Assembly: GCF_040675875.1 (NCBI RefSeq)
Contig: NZ_JBEGII010000001.1
Location: 2,852,001-2,916,000 of the forward strand
Reading direction: 5' to 3'
Origin: Microbacterium sp. LWO12-1.2
Lineage (GTDB): Bacteria; Actinomycetota; Actinomycetes; Actinomycetales; Microbacteriaceae
Length of the DNA: 64,000 bases
Shown in pieces: positions 17,318 through 25,407 of the stretch. Under the pieces are notes generated by a model that made no database searches, was not told where the DNA came from, and saw nothing but the letters and a program-made list of their open reading frames with translations. The translations under genes and the position numbers were made by a program. How positions within the stretch are numbered: position 1 is the first letter of the stretch; each line of letters opens with the position of its first letter.

Positions 17318-19282
17318 TCACCAGATGGTCACCCGCGACTCCGCGGGCAACCACAGGGCATCTTTCTCGGCCACGTCGAACGCGTCGTAGAAGGCGTCGA
17401 TGTTGCGCACGATCTGGTTGCAGCGGAACTCGTTCGGCGAGTGCGGGTCGATGGTCAGCAGACGCAGGGTCTCGGCGTCGCGGCTCTTCTGCTGCCAGAC
17501 CTGCGCCCAGGAGAGCAGCAGTCGCTGCACGCCGGTGTAGCCGTCGATGACCGGCGCCTCGGCACCGTTCAACGACAGCTCGTAGGCCTTGAGCGCGATG
17601 CCCAGTCCACCCAGGTCGCCGATGTTCTCGCCGATCGTGAGCGCACCGTTGACGTGGTGCTCCGGGTCGAGCCCCTCGGGGACCAGCTCGTCGTACTGCG
17701 CGATGAGCGCCTTGGTGCGCTCCTCGAACGCGGCACGGTCGGCATCCGTCCACCAGTCCTGCAGACGTCCGTCGCCGTCGTAGCGGCTGCCCTGGTCGTC
17801 GAAACCGTGGCCGATCTCGTGACCGATGACCGCGCCGATGCCGCCGTAGTTGGCTGCGGCGTCACGACCGGCGTCGAAGAACGGGTACTGCAGGATGGCC
17901 GCGGGGAACACGATCTCGTTCATCGACGGGTTGTAGTACGCGTTGACCATCTGCGGAGGCATGTGCCACTCGGTGCGGTCGATCGGCTTGCCGACCTTGT
18001 CGACGTGCCGGTCGTGCTCGAAGATCGCGGCGCGGCGCACGTTGCCGAACAGGTCGGCACGATCGATCACGAGGCTGGAGTAGTCGCGCCACACCTCGGG
18101 GTGACCGATCTTGGGTGTGAACGAGTCGAGCTTGGCGAGCGCCCGCTCCCGCGTCTCGGCGGTCATCCACTCCAGGTCCGTGATGCTCTGGCGGTAGGCC
18201 TCGATCAGGTTCGCGACGAGCTCGTCCATCGCGGCCTTCGCCGTCGGCGGGTAGTGCCGCTCGACGTAGACCTTGCCGATGGCCTCGCCGAGGGCGCTCT
18301 CGGTGACCGAGACGCCGCGCTTCCAGCGCTCGCGGATCGAAGGGACACCCGTGAGCTCGGTGCCGTAGAACGAGAAGTTCTCCTGCACGAAGTCATCCGT
18401 CAGGTAGGGAGCCGCCGCATGCACGACCTGCGCGCGCAGCCACGCCTTCCAGTCATCGAGGCGCTCGGAGGTCAGGAGCGAGCCGAGCCCCTCGACGAAG
18501 CTCGGCTGCGACACCACGACCTCTGCGAAGGCGTCGGGGTTCGACGGCGCGACCGCGTCACGCCACGGCGCGAGGTCGACGCCGGCGAGCGCCTGGATCT
18601 CGTCCCAGGTCTTCAGGTTGTAGGTCGCGACCGCGTCGCGGCTGCGCACGTTGTCCCAGTGGTGCCCGGCGAGCTCGGTCTCGAGCGCGATCGCGCGGTC
18701 GGCCGTCGAGGCCGCGTCGGCGATGCCGGCCAGCGCCAGCAGGCGCTCGAGGTGCGCGCGGTAGGCGGCACGGGTGTCGGCGAACGTGTCGAGGCGGAAG
18801 TAGCTCTCGTCGGGCAGCGACAGGCCGGACTGCACGACCACCGGCACGTACCGCTCGGGGTTGCCGGGGTCACCGTCGACATAGAAGCCGATCAGGTGCG
18901 CGCGACCGTCGCGGTCGTAGGCGCCCACCGTGCGGAGGAACGCGGGGATGTCGTCGATCGCCTCGATCTCGGCGAGGGTCTCGGCGAGCGGGGTGGCACC
19001 GGCCGCGGCGATGCGCTCGGTGTCCATGAAGCTCGCGAACAGCCCGCCGATCTTGCCCGCGAGAGTGCCGGGCTCGGCATCCTGCGACTCCTCGATGATG
19101 GCGCGGACGTCGGCCTCGGCCTGCTCGGCGAGCAGATGGAACGAGCCCCACCGGGCCTTGTCGCCCGGGATCTCGGTGCGTGCGAGCCACGCGCCGTTGA
19201 CGTGGCGGTACAGATCGTCCTGCGGACGGATGTCGGAGCTGAACTCGTCGGTGGCCAGGCCTGCGGGGAGAACGTCAGTCAT
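17318..19282 (-). CDS. pepO: M13-family zinc metallopeptidase (neprilysin/PepO type)
   Basis: A 654-residue endopeptidase acting on oligopeptides. The zinc motif HEIGH is at 488-492 and ENIGD, bearing the third ligand, at 552-556. The upstream NAYYNPSMNEIVFPAAILQ is the substrate-binding signature. The N-terminus LYRHVNGAWLARTEIPGDKARWGSF is typical of bacterial PepO. There is no signal peptide, so it is cytoplasmic. TAGGCT ends 6 nt before the ATG, indicating leaderless expression. Confidence 0.93.
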   Translation of the reverse strand: MTDVLPAGLATDEFSSDIRPQDDLYRHVNGAWLARTEIPGDKARWGSFHLLAEQAEADVRAIIEESQDAEPGTLAGKIGGLFASFMDTERIAAAGATPLAETLAEIEAIDDIPAFLRTVGAYDRDGRAHLIGFYVDGDPGNPERYVPVVVQSGLSLPDESYFRLDTFADTRAAYRAHLERLLALAGIADAASTADRAIALETELAGHHWDNVRSRDAVATYNLKTWDEIQALAGVDLAPWRDAVAPSNPDAFAEVVVSQPSFVEGLGSLLTSERLDDWKAWLRAQVVHAAAPYLTDDFVQENFSFYGTELTGVPSIRERWKRGVSVTESALGEAIGKVYVERHYPPTAKAAMDELVANLIEAYRQSITDLEWMTAETRERALAKLDSFTPKIGHPEVWRDYSSLVIDRADLFGNVRRAAIFEHDRHVDKVGKPIDRTEWHMPPQMVNAYYNPSMNEIVFPAAILQYPFFDAGRDAAANYGGIGAVIGHEIGHGFDDQGSRYDGDGRLQDWWTDADRAAFEERTKALIAQYDELVPEGLDPEHHVNGALTIGENIGDLGGLGIALKAYELSLNGAEAPVIDGYTGVQRLLLSWAQVWQQKSRDAETLRLLTIDPHSPNEFRCNQIVRNIDAFYDAFDVAEKDALWLPAESRVTIW

Positions 19283-19294
19283 GCGACCAGCCTA
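19280..19294 (-). promoter_or_regulatory. -10 and start of pepO-like gene
   Basis: TAGGCT, spacer ggtcgc (6 nt), then ATG. Confidence 0.65.
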
Positions 19295-19313
19295 TGACCC
19301 GCCTCCCCCACGG

Positions 19314-19428
19314 GCACGGAATCGAGCTCTCGATTCGATGCCGTGCGCTCGGCGGCGTGCGCGTGAGTCGGCGAAATGCGCTTCCCTCGGCCTCCTCGGC
19401 AGAATTCGGCCGAGCGAAGCGCATTTCA
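19314..19428. repeat. two adjacent hairpins after DUF1992 gene
   Basis: First: GCACGG...CCGTGC (19314-19346) with inner AATCGAG/CTCGATT. Second: a long stem CGAAATGCGCTT..CTCGGCC (19372-19392) with its complement at 19408-19428. Likely a strong terminator of the leftward gene. Confidence 0.6.
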
Positions 19429-19459
19429 CCGCGCGAAGCGCTCGGCGTCGGTGGCGCGG

Positions 19460-20008
19460 TCACTCCCGGCGACGGATGCCGAAGCGGCGGCGGGGCTGTG
19501 CGGGCTCCTCGGATGCGGATGCGGATGCGGCTCGGGCCGAACGGCGTGCGGACCAGGCCGCGACCTCGGCGTCGATGTCGCGCGGCGAGGTCACGACCGG
19601 TGGGCCGCCCTGCAGCTGACGCCGCGCCTCGCGCACGCGGCGGTTGAAGTCCTCCAGCACCGCACGCACGTCGGCCTCTCGGCCCAACAGGTCGAGTTCG
19701 GCGTCGAGTCCCTTGTCCTCGGATCTCAACAGGATCGCGGGCGGACCGAGTCCGGTGAGATTCTCGGTCTCGATCTTGCGGCGGATCCACCAGTCCGGGT
19801 CGTGGTGCGTGCCGAGTCCCTCGAGTGGTTTGCCCGCGCCGGGCAGATCGTCGAAGTCCCCGCGGCGGATCGCCACCTGGATCGCGGTCTCGATGAACGC
19901 GGCCCTGTCGACGGCCGCGGCGATCCCCGGCGGTGCACCGCCCTCGTCATCTCCGTCGCCGTGCTGCTGCGCGCGGTACCGGGCTGCGGCTTCGCGGGGA
20001 TCGGTCAT
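19460..20008 (-). CDS. DUF1992 (DnaJC28-like conserved region) protein
   Basis: The 182-residue protein carries the DUF1992 signature: FIETAIQVAIRRGDFDDLPGAGKPL followed by WWIRRKIETENL. The name comes from a conserved region shared with DNAJC28; no J-domain is present. The tail is Ala/Ser/Arg-rich. I chose the ATG at 20006-20008 because a GGAGG lies 6-7 nt upstream; an ATG 18 nt further upstream lacks one. It is followed by a large double hairpin. Confidence 0.82.
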   Translation of the reverse strand: MTDPREAAARYRAQQHGDGDDEGGAPPGIAAAVDRAAFIETAIQVAIRRGDFDDLPGAGKPLEGLGTHHDPDWWIRRKIETENLTGLGPPAILLRSEDKGLDAELDLLGREADVRAVLEDFNRRVREARRQLQGGPPVVTSPRDIDAEVAAWSARRSARAASASASEEPAQPRRRFGIRRRE

Positions 20009-20091
20009 GATGCACCTCCGTGGCATCCGATTCCCTCCACCCTACGACCGAGCCGAAACGATGGTGCCCTCGGGAACGTCTGGCCAGCCCA

Positions 20092-20106
20092 TAGGCTCGG
20101 AGGATG
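20092..20106 (+). promoter_or_regulatory. -10 and start of MATE gene
   Basis: TAGGCT, spacer cggagg (6 nt), then ATG. Confidence 0.65.
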
Positions 20107-21426
20107 ACCGCGCGCATCTCCCTCAACCGAGAGATCCTGCGGCTCGCCGTCCCCGCGCTCGGCGCACTGATCGCCGAGCCGGCGTTCCTGATCGTCGATG
20201 CTGCACTGGTCGGCCACCTCGGCACCACCCCACTGGCCGGCCTCGGCATCGCCGGCGCGATCCTGCAGACGATCGTCGGGCTCATGGTGTTCCTCGCCTA
20301 TTCGACGACACCCGCCGTGGCGCGCCAGTTCGGTGCCGGACAGCCAGGAGATGCGGTCTCGGTCGGCATCAACGGCATGTGGCTCGCGCTCGGACTGGGC
20401 GCCGTGCTCGCGGTGATCGGCGCGGTGTCATCCCCCTGGCTCGTGTCGCTCTTCGGCGCGGGCGACGCCGTCTCCTCCCAGGCGAACGACTACCTCGTGA
20501 TCTCGATGTGGGGCCTGCCCGCGATGCTGATCGTGTTCGCGGCGACCGGACTGCTGCGTGGCATGCAGGACACGGTCACGCCGCTGTGGATCGCCGGGCT
20601 CGGGTTCGGCGCGAACGCGCTGCTCAACGTGCTCTTCATCTACGGCTTCGGCTGGGGCATCGCCGGGTCGGCCGCCGGAACCATCACGGCACAGTGGGGC
20701 ATGGTCGCCGCCTACGCGCTCGTCATCCGCCGCCTGGCGACGAAGCACAGCGCCTCGTTGCGCGCCCAGCGCGACGGACTGCGCAACTCCGCCCGCTCGG
20801 GTGGGTGGCTGTTCCTGCGCACGGTGAGCCTGAGGGTCGCGCTGCTCGCCACGGTCGGGATCGCCACCGGCCTCGGCACCTCGGAGCTCGCGGGCTGGCA
20901 GATCGTCTTCACGATCTTCTCGGCTGCGGCGTTCGCGCTCGATGCACTCGCGATCGCCGCGCAGGCGCTGATCGGCAAGGAGCTCGGCGCAGGAGACGAG
21001 CAGCAGGTGCGCCGTGTGCTCGGACGAACCGTCGCCTGGGGAGCCTGGTTCGGCGTCATCGTGGGCGGCCTGATCGCCGCGCTCTCCGGCGTGCTCGGCA
21101 TCGTGTTCACCGGCGACCCCGCCGTGGCGGAGCTCGTGCAGCCGGCGTTGATCGTGCTCGCGGTCGCCCAGCCCGTCGCGGGTGTGGTGTTCGTGCTCGA
21201 CGGCGTGCTCATGGGCGCGAACGACGCCCGCTACCTCGCGATCGCGGGCGGCCTGAACCTCGTGCCGTTCCTGCCCGCACTATGGATCATCGCCGCGGTG
21301 GGGGTGGACGGCAGCGCCGGACTCATCTGGCTCTCGCTGGCCTTCTTCGGCGTGTATCTGCTCGCCCGCCTGGCGACACTCGGCTGGCGGGTGCGCTCGG
21401 GCCGCTGGCTGTCGGCCGCGGCGTGA
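20104..21426 (+). CDS. MATE-family efflux transporter (DinF-like)
   Basis: A 440-residue polytopic membrane protein with 12 predicted helices in two repeats. REILRLAVPALGALIAEPAFLIVDAALVGHLG is the classic MATE N-terminus, and the second half mirrors it with ALDALAIAAQALIGKELGAGDEQQ. The DinF subfamily exports cationic drugs or metabolites with H+ or Na+. The ATG lies 6 nt after TAGGCT (cggagg spacer). No regulator is adjacent. Confidence 0.93.
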   Translation: MTARISLNREILRLAVPALGALIAEPAFLIVDAALVGHLGTTPLAGLGIAGAILQTIVGLMVFLAYSTTPAVARQFGAGQPGDAVSVGINGMWLALGLGAVLAVIGAVSSPWLVSLFGAGDAVSSQANDYLVISMWGLPAMLIVFAATGLLRGMQDTVTPLWIAGLGFGANALLNVLFIYGFGWGIAGSAAGTITAQWGMVAAYALVIRRLATKHSASLRAQRDGLRNSARSGGWLFLRTVSLRVALLATVGIATGLGTSELAGWQIVFTIFSAAAFALDALAIAAQALIGKELGAGDEQQVRRVLGRTVAWGAWFGVIVGGLIAALSGVLGIVFTGDPAVAELVQPALIVLAVAQPVAGVVFVLDGVLMGANDARYLAIAGGLNLVPFLPALWIIAAVGVDGSAGLIWLSLAFFGVYLLARLATLGWRVRSGRWLSAAA

Positions 21427-21438
21427 GAGCCCTGGGCG

Positions 21439-21906
21439 TCACGCGTTCTCGAGGTCCGCGATCACGATCTTCTTCATGTGCATCAGCGCCTGGATCTGCT
21501 CCGAGCTCTGCTGCAGCAGGTCGAGTCCTGCCGGCACGACCTGCCAGCTGACGCCGAAACGGTCCTTGCACCAGCCGCAGGCCTCGGCGTCGGGTACGGC
21601 GGACAGCGCGGCCCAGTAGTGGTCGATCTCGGCCTGGTCCTCGCACGCGATCACGAAGGAGATCGCCTCGTTGAAGCGGAAGGCCGGCCCGCCGTCGATG
21701 CACCCGAACGGCACCCCGTTCAGGGTGAACTCGCCGTTGAGCACCTTGCCCGTCATCCCCTCGAAATGCTCACTGAGTGACTCGTCCGGATAGAGCACCA
21801 CATCGCCGATCGACGAGTTCGGAAACACCGAGACGTAGTACTCCATGGCTTCCCGCGCACGATCGTCGAACCAGAGATAGGGACGGATGGGTGTCAGCTC
21901 GACCAT
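21439..21906 (-). CDS. PhnB-like VOC-fold protein
   Basis: A 155-residue protein of the PhnB/'3-demethylubiquinone methyltransferase' vicinal-oxygen-chelate group. It begins MVELTPIRPYLWFDDRAREAMEYYVSVFP, with GGPAFRFNEAISFVIACEDQAEIDHYWAAL in the middle and WCKDRFGVSWQVVP near the end. These proteins are usually of unknown function. GAGGAGG lies 5 nt before the ATG, deciding the start against an upstream in-frame codon. Confidence 0.85.
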   Translation of the reverse strand: MVELTPIRPYLWFDDRAREAMEYYVSVFPNSSIGDVVLYPDESLSEHFEGMTGKVLNGEFTLNGVPFGCIDGGPAFRFNEAISFVIACEDQAEIDHYWAALSAVPDAEACGWCKDRFGVSWQVVPAGLDLLQQSSEQIQALMHMKKIVIADLENA

Positions 21907-21974
21907 GAGAACCTCCTCGTTCGGCACTCACGGTACGCCGGGAGGTGCAGCCTGTCGAGGGTGTTCTCGTGCAC

Positions 21975-22619
21975 TCAGCGTGCGAAGCGGCGGCACCATT
22001 CGTACATGATCACGGCGGCGGCGGCGCTGGCGTTGATCGACCGCGTCGAACCGTACTGCGTGATCTCGACGTGGCCGGATGCCGCGGCGAGCGCCTCCGC
22101 CGACAGCCCCGGTCCTTCCTGTCCGAACAGCAGCACGCAGCGCTCGGGGAGCTCGGCCCTGTCGACCGGCACCGACCCATCGACGTTGTCGACAGCGATG
22201 ATCGGGATGCCCGCTTCCGCGGCCCAGGCGGCGAAGGTCTCGACGTCTTCGTGGTGCACGACGTGCTGGTATCGGTCGGTGACCATCGCGCCGCGCTTGT
22301 TCCAGCGGCGGCGGCCGATGATGTGCACGGTGTCGGCGAGGAACGCATTGGCACTGCGCACGATCGAGCCGATGTTCATGTCGTGCTGCCAGTTCTCGAT
22401 CGCGACGTGGAACGGATGCCGTTGCGTGTCGAGGTCCGCGACGATGGCCTCCATCCGCCAGTAGCGGTAGCGATCGATCACGTTACGGGTGTCTCCGACC
22501 TCGAGCAGTTCGGGGTCGTACTGCTCCCCCTCGGGCCAGGCGTCCGCGCCGCCCGGCCAGGGTCCGACGCCATGGGTGGTGCGCTCGGGCGTGCCGCTCT
22601 CGGGCGTCTGCTCATCCAT
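21975..22619 (-). CDS. SpoU/TrmH-family RNA 2'-O-methyltransferase
   Basis: A 214-residue SPOUT enzyme. The three knot motifs are visible: MNIGSIVRSANAF, CVLLFGQEGPGLSAEAL, and the C-terminal RSINASAAAAVIMYEW. These bind S-adenosylmethionine and place it at a ribose 2'-OH of tRNA or rRNA. The N-terminal extension (~45 residues, Gly/Pro-rich) is variable. TAGCCT with a ggcggg spacer of 6 nt precedes the ATG, divergent from mntH. The target nucleotide cannot be predicted. Confidence 0.88.
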   Translation of the reverse strand: MDEQTPESGTPERTTHGVGPWPGGADAWPEGEQYDPELLEVGDTRNVIDRYRYWRMEAIVADLDTQRHPFHVAIENWQHDMNIGSIVRSANAFLADTVHIIGRRRWNKRGAMVTDRYQHVVHHEDVETFAAWAAEAGIPIIAVDNVDGSVPVDRAELPERCVLLFGQEGPGLSAEALAAASGHVEITQYGSTRSINASAAAAVIMYEWCRRFAR

Positions 22620-22631
22620 CCCGCCAGGCTA
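22617..22631 (-). promoter_or_regulatory. -10 and start of TrmH-like gene
   Basis: TAGCCT, spacer ggcggg (6 nt), then ATG. Confidence 0.65.
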
Positions 22632-22654
22632 TCCGGACATCTCCGCATCAGATA

Positions 22655-22670
22655 TTTAGGTGAACCGAAA
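22655..22670. promoter_or_regulatory. upstream MntR-type dyad at mntH
   Basis: TTTAGGTGAACCGAAA is an imperfect dyad. It also covers the -35 position expected 17 nt before the TACGAT box. Related to box 22683-22698 and likely bound by the MntR encoded downstream. Confidence 0.6.
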
Positions 22671-22677
22671 AATCCGC

Positions 22678-22692
22678 TACGATTTCGGCATG
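22678..22692 (+). promoter_or_regulatory. -10 and start of mntH
   Basis: TACGAT, spacer ttcggc (6 nt), then ATG. This decides between this ATG and an upstream frame. Confidence 0.7.
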
Positions 22693-22698
22693 CCTAAA
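22683..22698. promoter_or_regulatory. MntR-type dyad over the mntH start codon
   Basis: TTTCGGCATGCCTAAA is a 7-of-8 dyad that includes the last base of the -10 and the ATG; binding would block transcription start. Its half TTTAGGCA resembles the upstream box half TTTAGGTG. Confidence 0.65.
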
Positions 22699-23991
22699 AA
22701 TTCCGAGCTCGCCGAGGCGCCCGTGACACGCACCACCCCACCCCGCAGCCTGTGGCTGTTGGGGCCCGCACTCGTGGCGGGCGTCGCATACCTCGACCCC
22801 GGCAACGTCGCCAGCAACATGACCGCAGGTGCGCAGTACGGCTACCTGCTGGTCTGGGTCGTCGTCGCCGGCAACGTGATGGCCTGGCTGATCCAGTACC
22901 TCTCGGCCAAGCTCGGGGTGGTCACCGGACAGAGCCTTCCCGAGGTGCTGGGCTCGCGCATCCGCAGCCGCTGGGCGCGACGCTCCTACTGGCTGCAGGC
23001 CGAACTGGTCGCGATGGCCACCGACCTCGCCGAGGTGATCGGTGGCGCTGTCGCGCTGAACCTGCTGTTCAACGTGCCGCTGCTGCTCGGCGGCCTCATC
23101 ACCGGGGCCGTGTCCATGATCCTCCTCGCCGTGCAGAGCCGACGGGGACCGCGGCATTTCGAGTTCGTCATCATCGGTCTCATGGCGATCATCACGATCG
23201 GCTTCGTCGCCGGCGTCTTCGTCGCGCCCCCGGACCCTGCGGGCGTGGTGGGAGGCCTCGTCCCCCGCTTCGAGGGCACCGGATCCGTGCTGCTCGCCGC
23301 ATCCATCCTCGGCGCGACGATCATGCCGCACGCGATCTACGCGCACTCCGCACTCAGCCGCGACCGGTTCGGCGCGTCGTCGCCGAAGAACCAGGCTCCG
23401 GATGCCGCCGCCGAGGCCGTGCGCACCGACGTCTCGCGCATCCGCCGCCTGCTCACGGCGACCCGGTGGGACGTGTCGATCGCGATGGTCATCGCCGGCT
23501 CGGTGAACCTCGGGATCCTGCTGCTGGCCGCCGCGAACCTCGCCGGCGTCGAGGGGACGGACTCGCTCGAGGGCGCCCATGCCGCACTCGCCGCCGGACT
23601 CGGCCCGGTCGTGGCGACGTTCTTCGCGGTCGGGCTGCTCGCCTCCGGTCTCGCCTCGACCTCGGTCGGCGCGTATGCCGGCGCCGAGATCATGCACGGG
23701 CTGCTGCACGTGCGCGTCCCGCTGCTCGCCCGCCGGCTGGTGACCCTCATCCCCGCGCTCGTGATCCTCGGCATCGGCGTCGACCCGACGCTCGCGCTCG
23801 TGCTCAGCCAGGTCGTGCTGTCGTTCGGCATCCCGTTCGCGCTGATCCCGCTGGTCGCGCTGACGGCGCAGCGCCGCACGCTGGGCGTGTGGGCGAACCG
23901 GGTGTGGACGACCGCCGCCGGCGTGATCGCCTCGGTGCTGCTGATCGCTCTCAACGGCGCCCTGCTCTGGCTGGTGCTCACGGGCGCCTGA
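22690..23991 (+). CDS. mntH: Nramp-type Mn2+/divalent metal:proton symporter
   Basis: A 433-residue Nramp transporter with about 11 membrane helices. The metal-binding DPGN motif is at 36-39 (YLDPGNVASNMTAGAQYGY) and the helix-6 MPH motif at 212-214 (IMPHAIYAHSALS). It imports Mn2+ (and possibly Fe2+). The start is the ATG at 22690, 6 nt after TACGAT; the frame extends upstream but that part holds the promoter and a dyad. A small membrane gene and the DtxR-type regulator follow, so the three form a manganese unit. Confidence 0.93.
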   Translation: MPKNSELAEAPVTRTTPPRSLWLLGPALVAGVAYLDPGNVASNMTAGAQYGYLLVWVVVAGNVMAWLIQYLSAKLGVVTGQSLPEVLGSRIRSRWARRSYWLQAELVAMATDLAEVIGGAVALNLLFNVPLLLGGLITGAVSMILLAVQSRRGPRHFEFVIIGLMAIITIGFVAGVFVAPPDPAGVVGGLVPRFEGTGSVLLAASILGATIMPHAIYAHSALSRDRFGASSPKNQAPDAAAEAVRTDVSRIRRLLTATRWDVSIAMVIAGSVNLGILLLAAANLAGVEGTDSLEGAHAALAAGLGPVVATFFAVGLLASGLASTSVGAYAGAEIMHGLLHVRVPLLARRLVTLIPALVILGIGVDPTLALVLSQVVLSFGIPFALIPLVALTAQRRTLGVWANRVWTTAAGVIASVLLIALNGALLWLVLTGA

Positions 23992-23999
23992 GCCGCGGA

Positions 24000-24015
24000 T
24001 AGGCTCGGAGACATG
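24000..24015 (+). promoter_or_regulatory. -10 and start of small membrane gene
   Basis: TAGGCT, spacer cggagac (7 nt), then ATG. Confidence 0.6.
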
Positions 24016-24315
24016 TCTGCCGATCACGCCCGCCGCAACGTCCGCATCCTCACCTGGATCGGCATCGCGACCGGCGTGATCGGCGGCCTCCTGGTCGCGT
24101 TCCCGAAGACCATCGACCTCGCGAGCCCGTGGGTGCAGCTCGCACTGGGCATCGCGACGCTCGTGCTCGCGTTCCGCGCTCGAAAGATCGGCATCGCCGA
24201 CATCGAGGGCTTCGACGGACGCCTGTCGCTCTTCGCCGCCCTGCTCGGGTTCCTCGTGGTGTTCTTCGCCGGACAGGCCGCGTTCGGCATCCTGGTCGCC
24301 GTCGCCAACCCGTGA
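24013..24315 (+). CDS. small two- to three-pass membrane protein next to mntH
   Basis: A 100-residue protein I do not recognise. It has hydrophobic segments at ~12-28 (WIGIATGVIGGLLVAFP), ~37-52 (WVQLALGIATLVLAF), and ~72-97 (LFAALLGFLVVFFAGQAAFGILVAVA), separated by short basic loops. TAGGCT ends 7 nt before the ATG. It sits between mntH (21 nt upstream) and mntR (31 nt downstream) with its own -10, so it may be independently transcribed. A role in manganese homeostasis is only inferred from location. Confidence 0.7.
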   Translation: MSADHARRNVRILTWIGIATGVIGGLLVAFPKTIDLASPWVQLALGIATLVLAFRARKIGIADIEGFDGRLSLFAALLGFLVVFFAGQAAFGILVAVANP

Positions 24316-24334
24316 GCCACCGAGAGCACTGACC

Positions 24335-24349
24335 TAGACTGATTCCGTG
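24335..24349 (+). promoter_or_regulatory. -10 and start of mntR
   Basis: TAGACT, spacer gattcc (6 nt), then GTG. Confidence 0.65.
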
Positions 24350-24976
24350 GCATCCCCGGCAGCAGACGACTACCTCAAGACCGTCTACGCGCACACCGAA
24401 TGGCAGGACGTCCCGATCACCCCCTCGGTGCTCGCCGCGAAGCTGGGCATCGCTCCCTCGTCGGTGACCGAGATGGTGAAGAAGCTCGCCGCTGCGGGTC
24501 TCGTCTCGCACGTTCCCTACGGCGCGGTGCGGTTGACGGATGCCGGCACGCGCCGCGCACTCGCGATGGTGCGCCGCCACCGGCTGATCGAGACCTGGCT
24601 GGTGCGCGAGTTCGACTACGGCTGGCACGAGGTGCACGACGAAGCCGAGGTGCTGGAGCACACCATCAGCGACCGGCTGCTCGAAGGCATCGATACGCGC
24701 CTGGGCCGCCCGCGGTTCGACCCGCACGGCGATGCCATCCCCGATGCCGACGGCCATGTCGAGCGCGAACCGTTCGTGCTGCTCGCTGATGCCGCGGTGG
24801 GTCACGTCGGGCGCGTGCTGCGCGTCGACGACCGCGACCCCGAGATCCTGCGCGCGGTCGAGGCCGCGGGGATCGCGGTGGGCGTCGACGTGTCGGTGAC
24901 CCCTGGCGGCTTCTCGGTCGACGGCAGGCAGGCCGAGATCGCACACGCGGCTGATGTGATCTGGCTCACCGCCTGA
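24347..24976 (+). CDS. mntR: DtxR/MntR-family metal-dependent repressor
   Basis: A 209-residue regulator with an N-terminal winged helix (VLAAKLGIAPSSVTEMVKKLAAAGLV), a metal-binding dimerisation domain (HRLIETWLVREFDYGWHEVHDEAEVLEHTIS), and a C-terminal SH3-like domain (~150-205). The early D-Y-L-K-T-V-Y segment is where MntR and IdeR hold a metal ligand. The length fits the IdeR-type three-domain architecture. It follows mntH, and two dyads overlap the mntH promoter and start. GTG begins 6 nt after TAGACT. Confidence 0.9.
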   Translation: MASPAADDYLKTVYAHTEWQDVPITPSVLAAKLGIAPSSVTEMVKKLAAAGLVSHVPYGAVRLTDAGTRRALAMVRRHRLIETWLVREFDYGWHEVHDEAEVLEHTISDRLLEGIDTRLGRPRFDPHGDAIPDADGHVEREPFVLLADAAVGHVGRVLRVDDRDPEILRAVEAAGIAVGVDVSVTPGGFSVDGRQAEIAHAADVIWLTA

Positions 24977-24982
24977 GCCCAC

Positions 24983-25010
24983 CCGCCCCGACCCCTTACA
25001 AGTGGGGCGG
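24983..25010 (+). terminator. hairpin after mntR
   Basis: CCGCCCC (24983-24989) pairs with GGGGCGG (25004-25010), 14-nt loop, no U-tract. Weak terminator candidate. Confidence 0.4.
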
Positions 25011-25077
25011 TCATCCCTGCGCGAGATGCTTGAGGGTGCGATCGAGACCGGCGAACCGCTGACGACTCCCGGCGGGT

Positions 25078-25278
25078 ATGGAAGTGACGATTGCCCTCGT
25101 CTCGGCTGCCACCACCTGTCGCCCCGGCAACGCCCATGAACTCTCCGACATGCTGTTCGGTGACGAGGTCTTCCTCGGCGGCTACCTCCCCACCGATGTC
25201 GAGTCCCCCACGGATCCGCTGTTCTTCGGCATCACGCCCGGCGACCCGCAGTTCGTACGCGAGACGCCCGCTCCGTAG
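25078..25278 (+). pseudogene. possible remnant or small unknown gene
   Basis: A 66-codon frame starting ATGGAAGTGACG shows strong GC3 bias like real genes of this genome, and its C-terminal part (FGDEVFLGGYLPTDVESPTD onward) reads like protein. It has neither a Shine-Dalgarno nor a -10 at the usual spacing, and no longer in-frame extension. A decayed 3' end of a gene, or a small unknown protein, are both possible. I do not recognise the product. Confidence 0.3.
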
Positions 25279-25407
25279 CATCCCCTCGACCCCAGATCCG
25301 GGGAGCCGCTGGCGGTAGGTGTGATTCGTGTGGCACACTCCTGGTACTTAGTTACATCGACATGCATCATGTCGAAACTCATTGCCACACACCTGATCGA
25401 GGACTCG

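Larger units (their letters stand above)
24977..25407. other. 431-bp region between mntR and the GHL10 gene
   Basis: It contains a short hairpin just after mntR (stem CCGCCCC 24983-24989 with GGGGCGG 25004-25010), which could end the mntR transcript. It also holds one coding-like fragment (25078-25278, listed separately) and the leader of the downstream GHL10 gene. I see no tRNA or repeat in it. Confidence 0.5.

Noticed and set aside
21940..21975. Resemblance of GCAGCCTGTCGAGGGTG to the REP-like element at 39564
   Set aside because: Only about 12 of 16 bases match and no hairpin is formed, so it may be chance.
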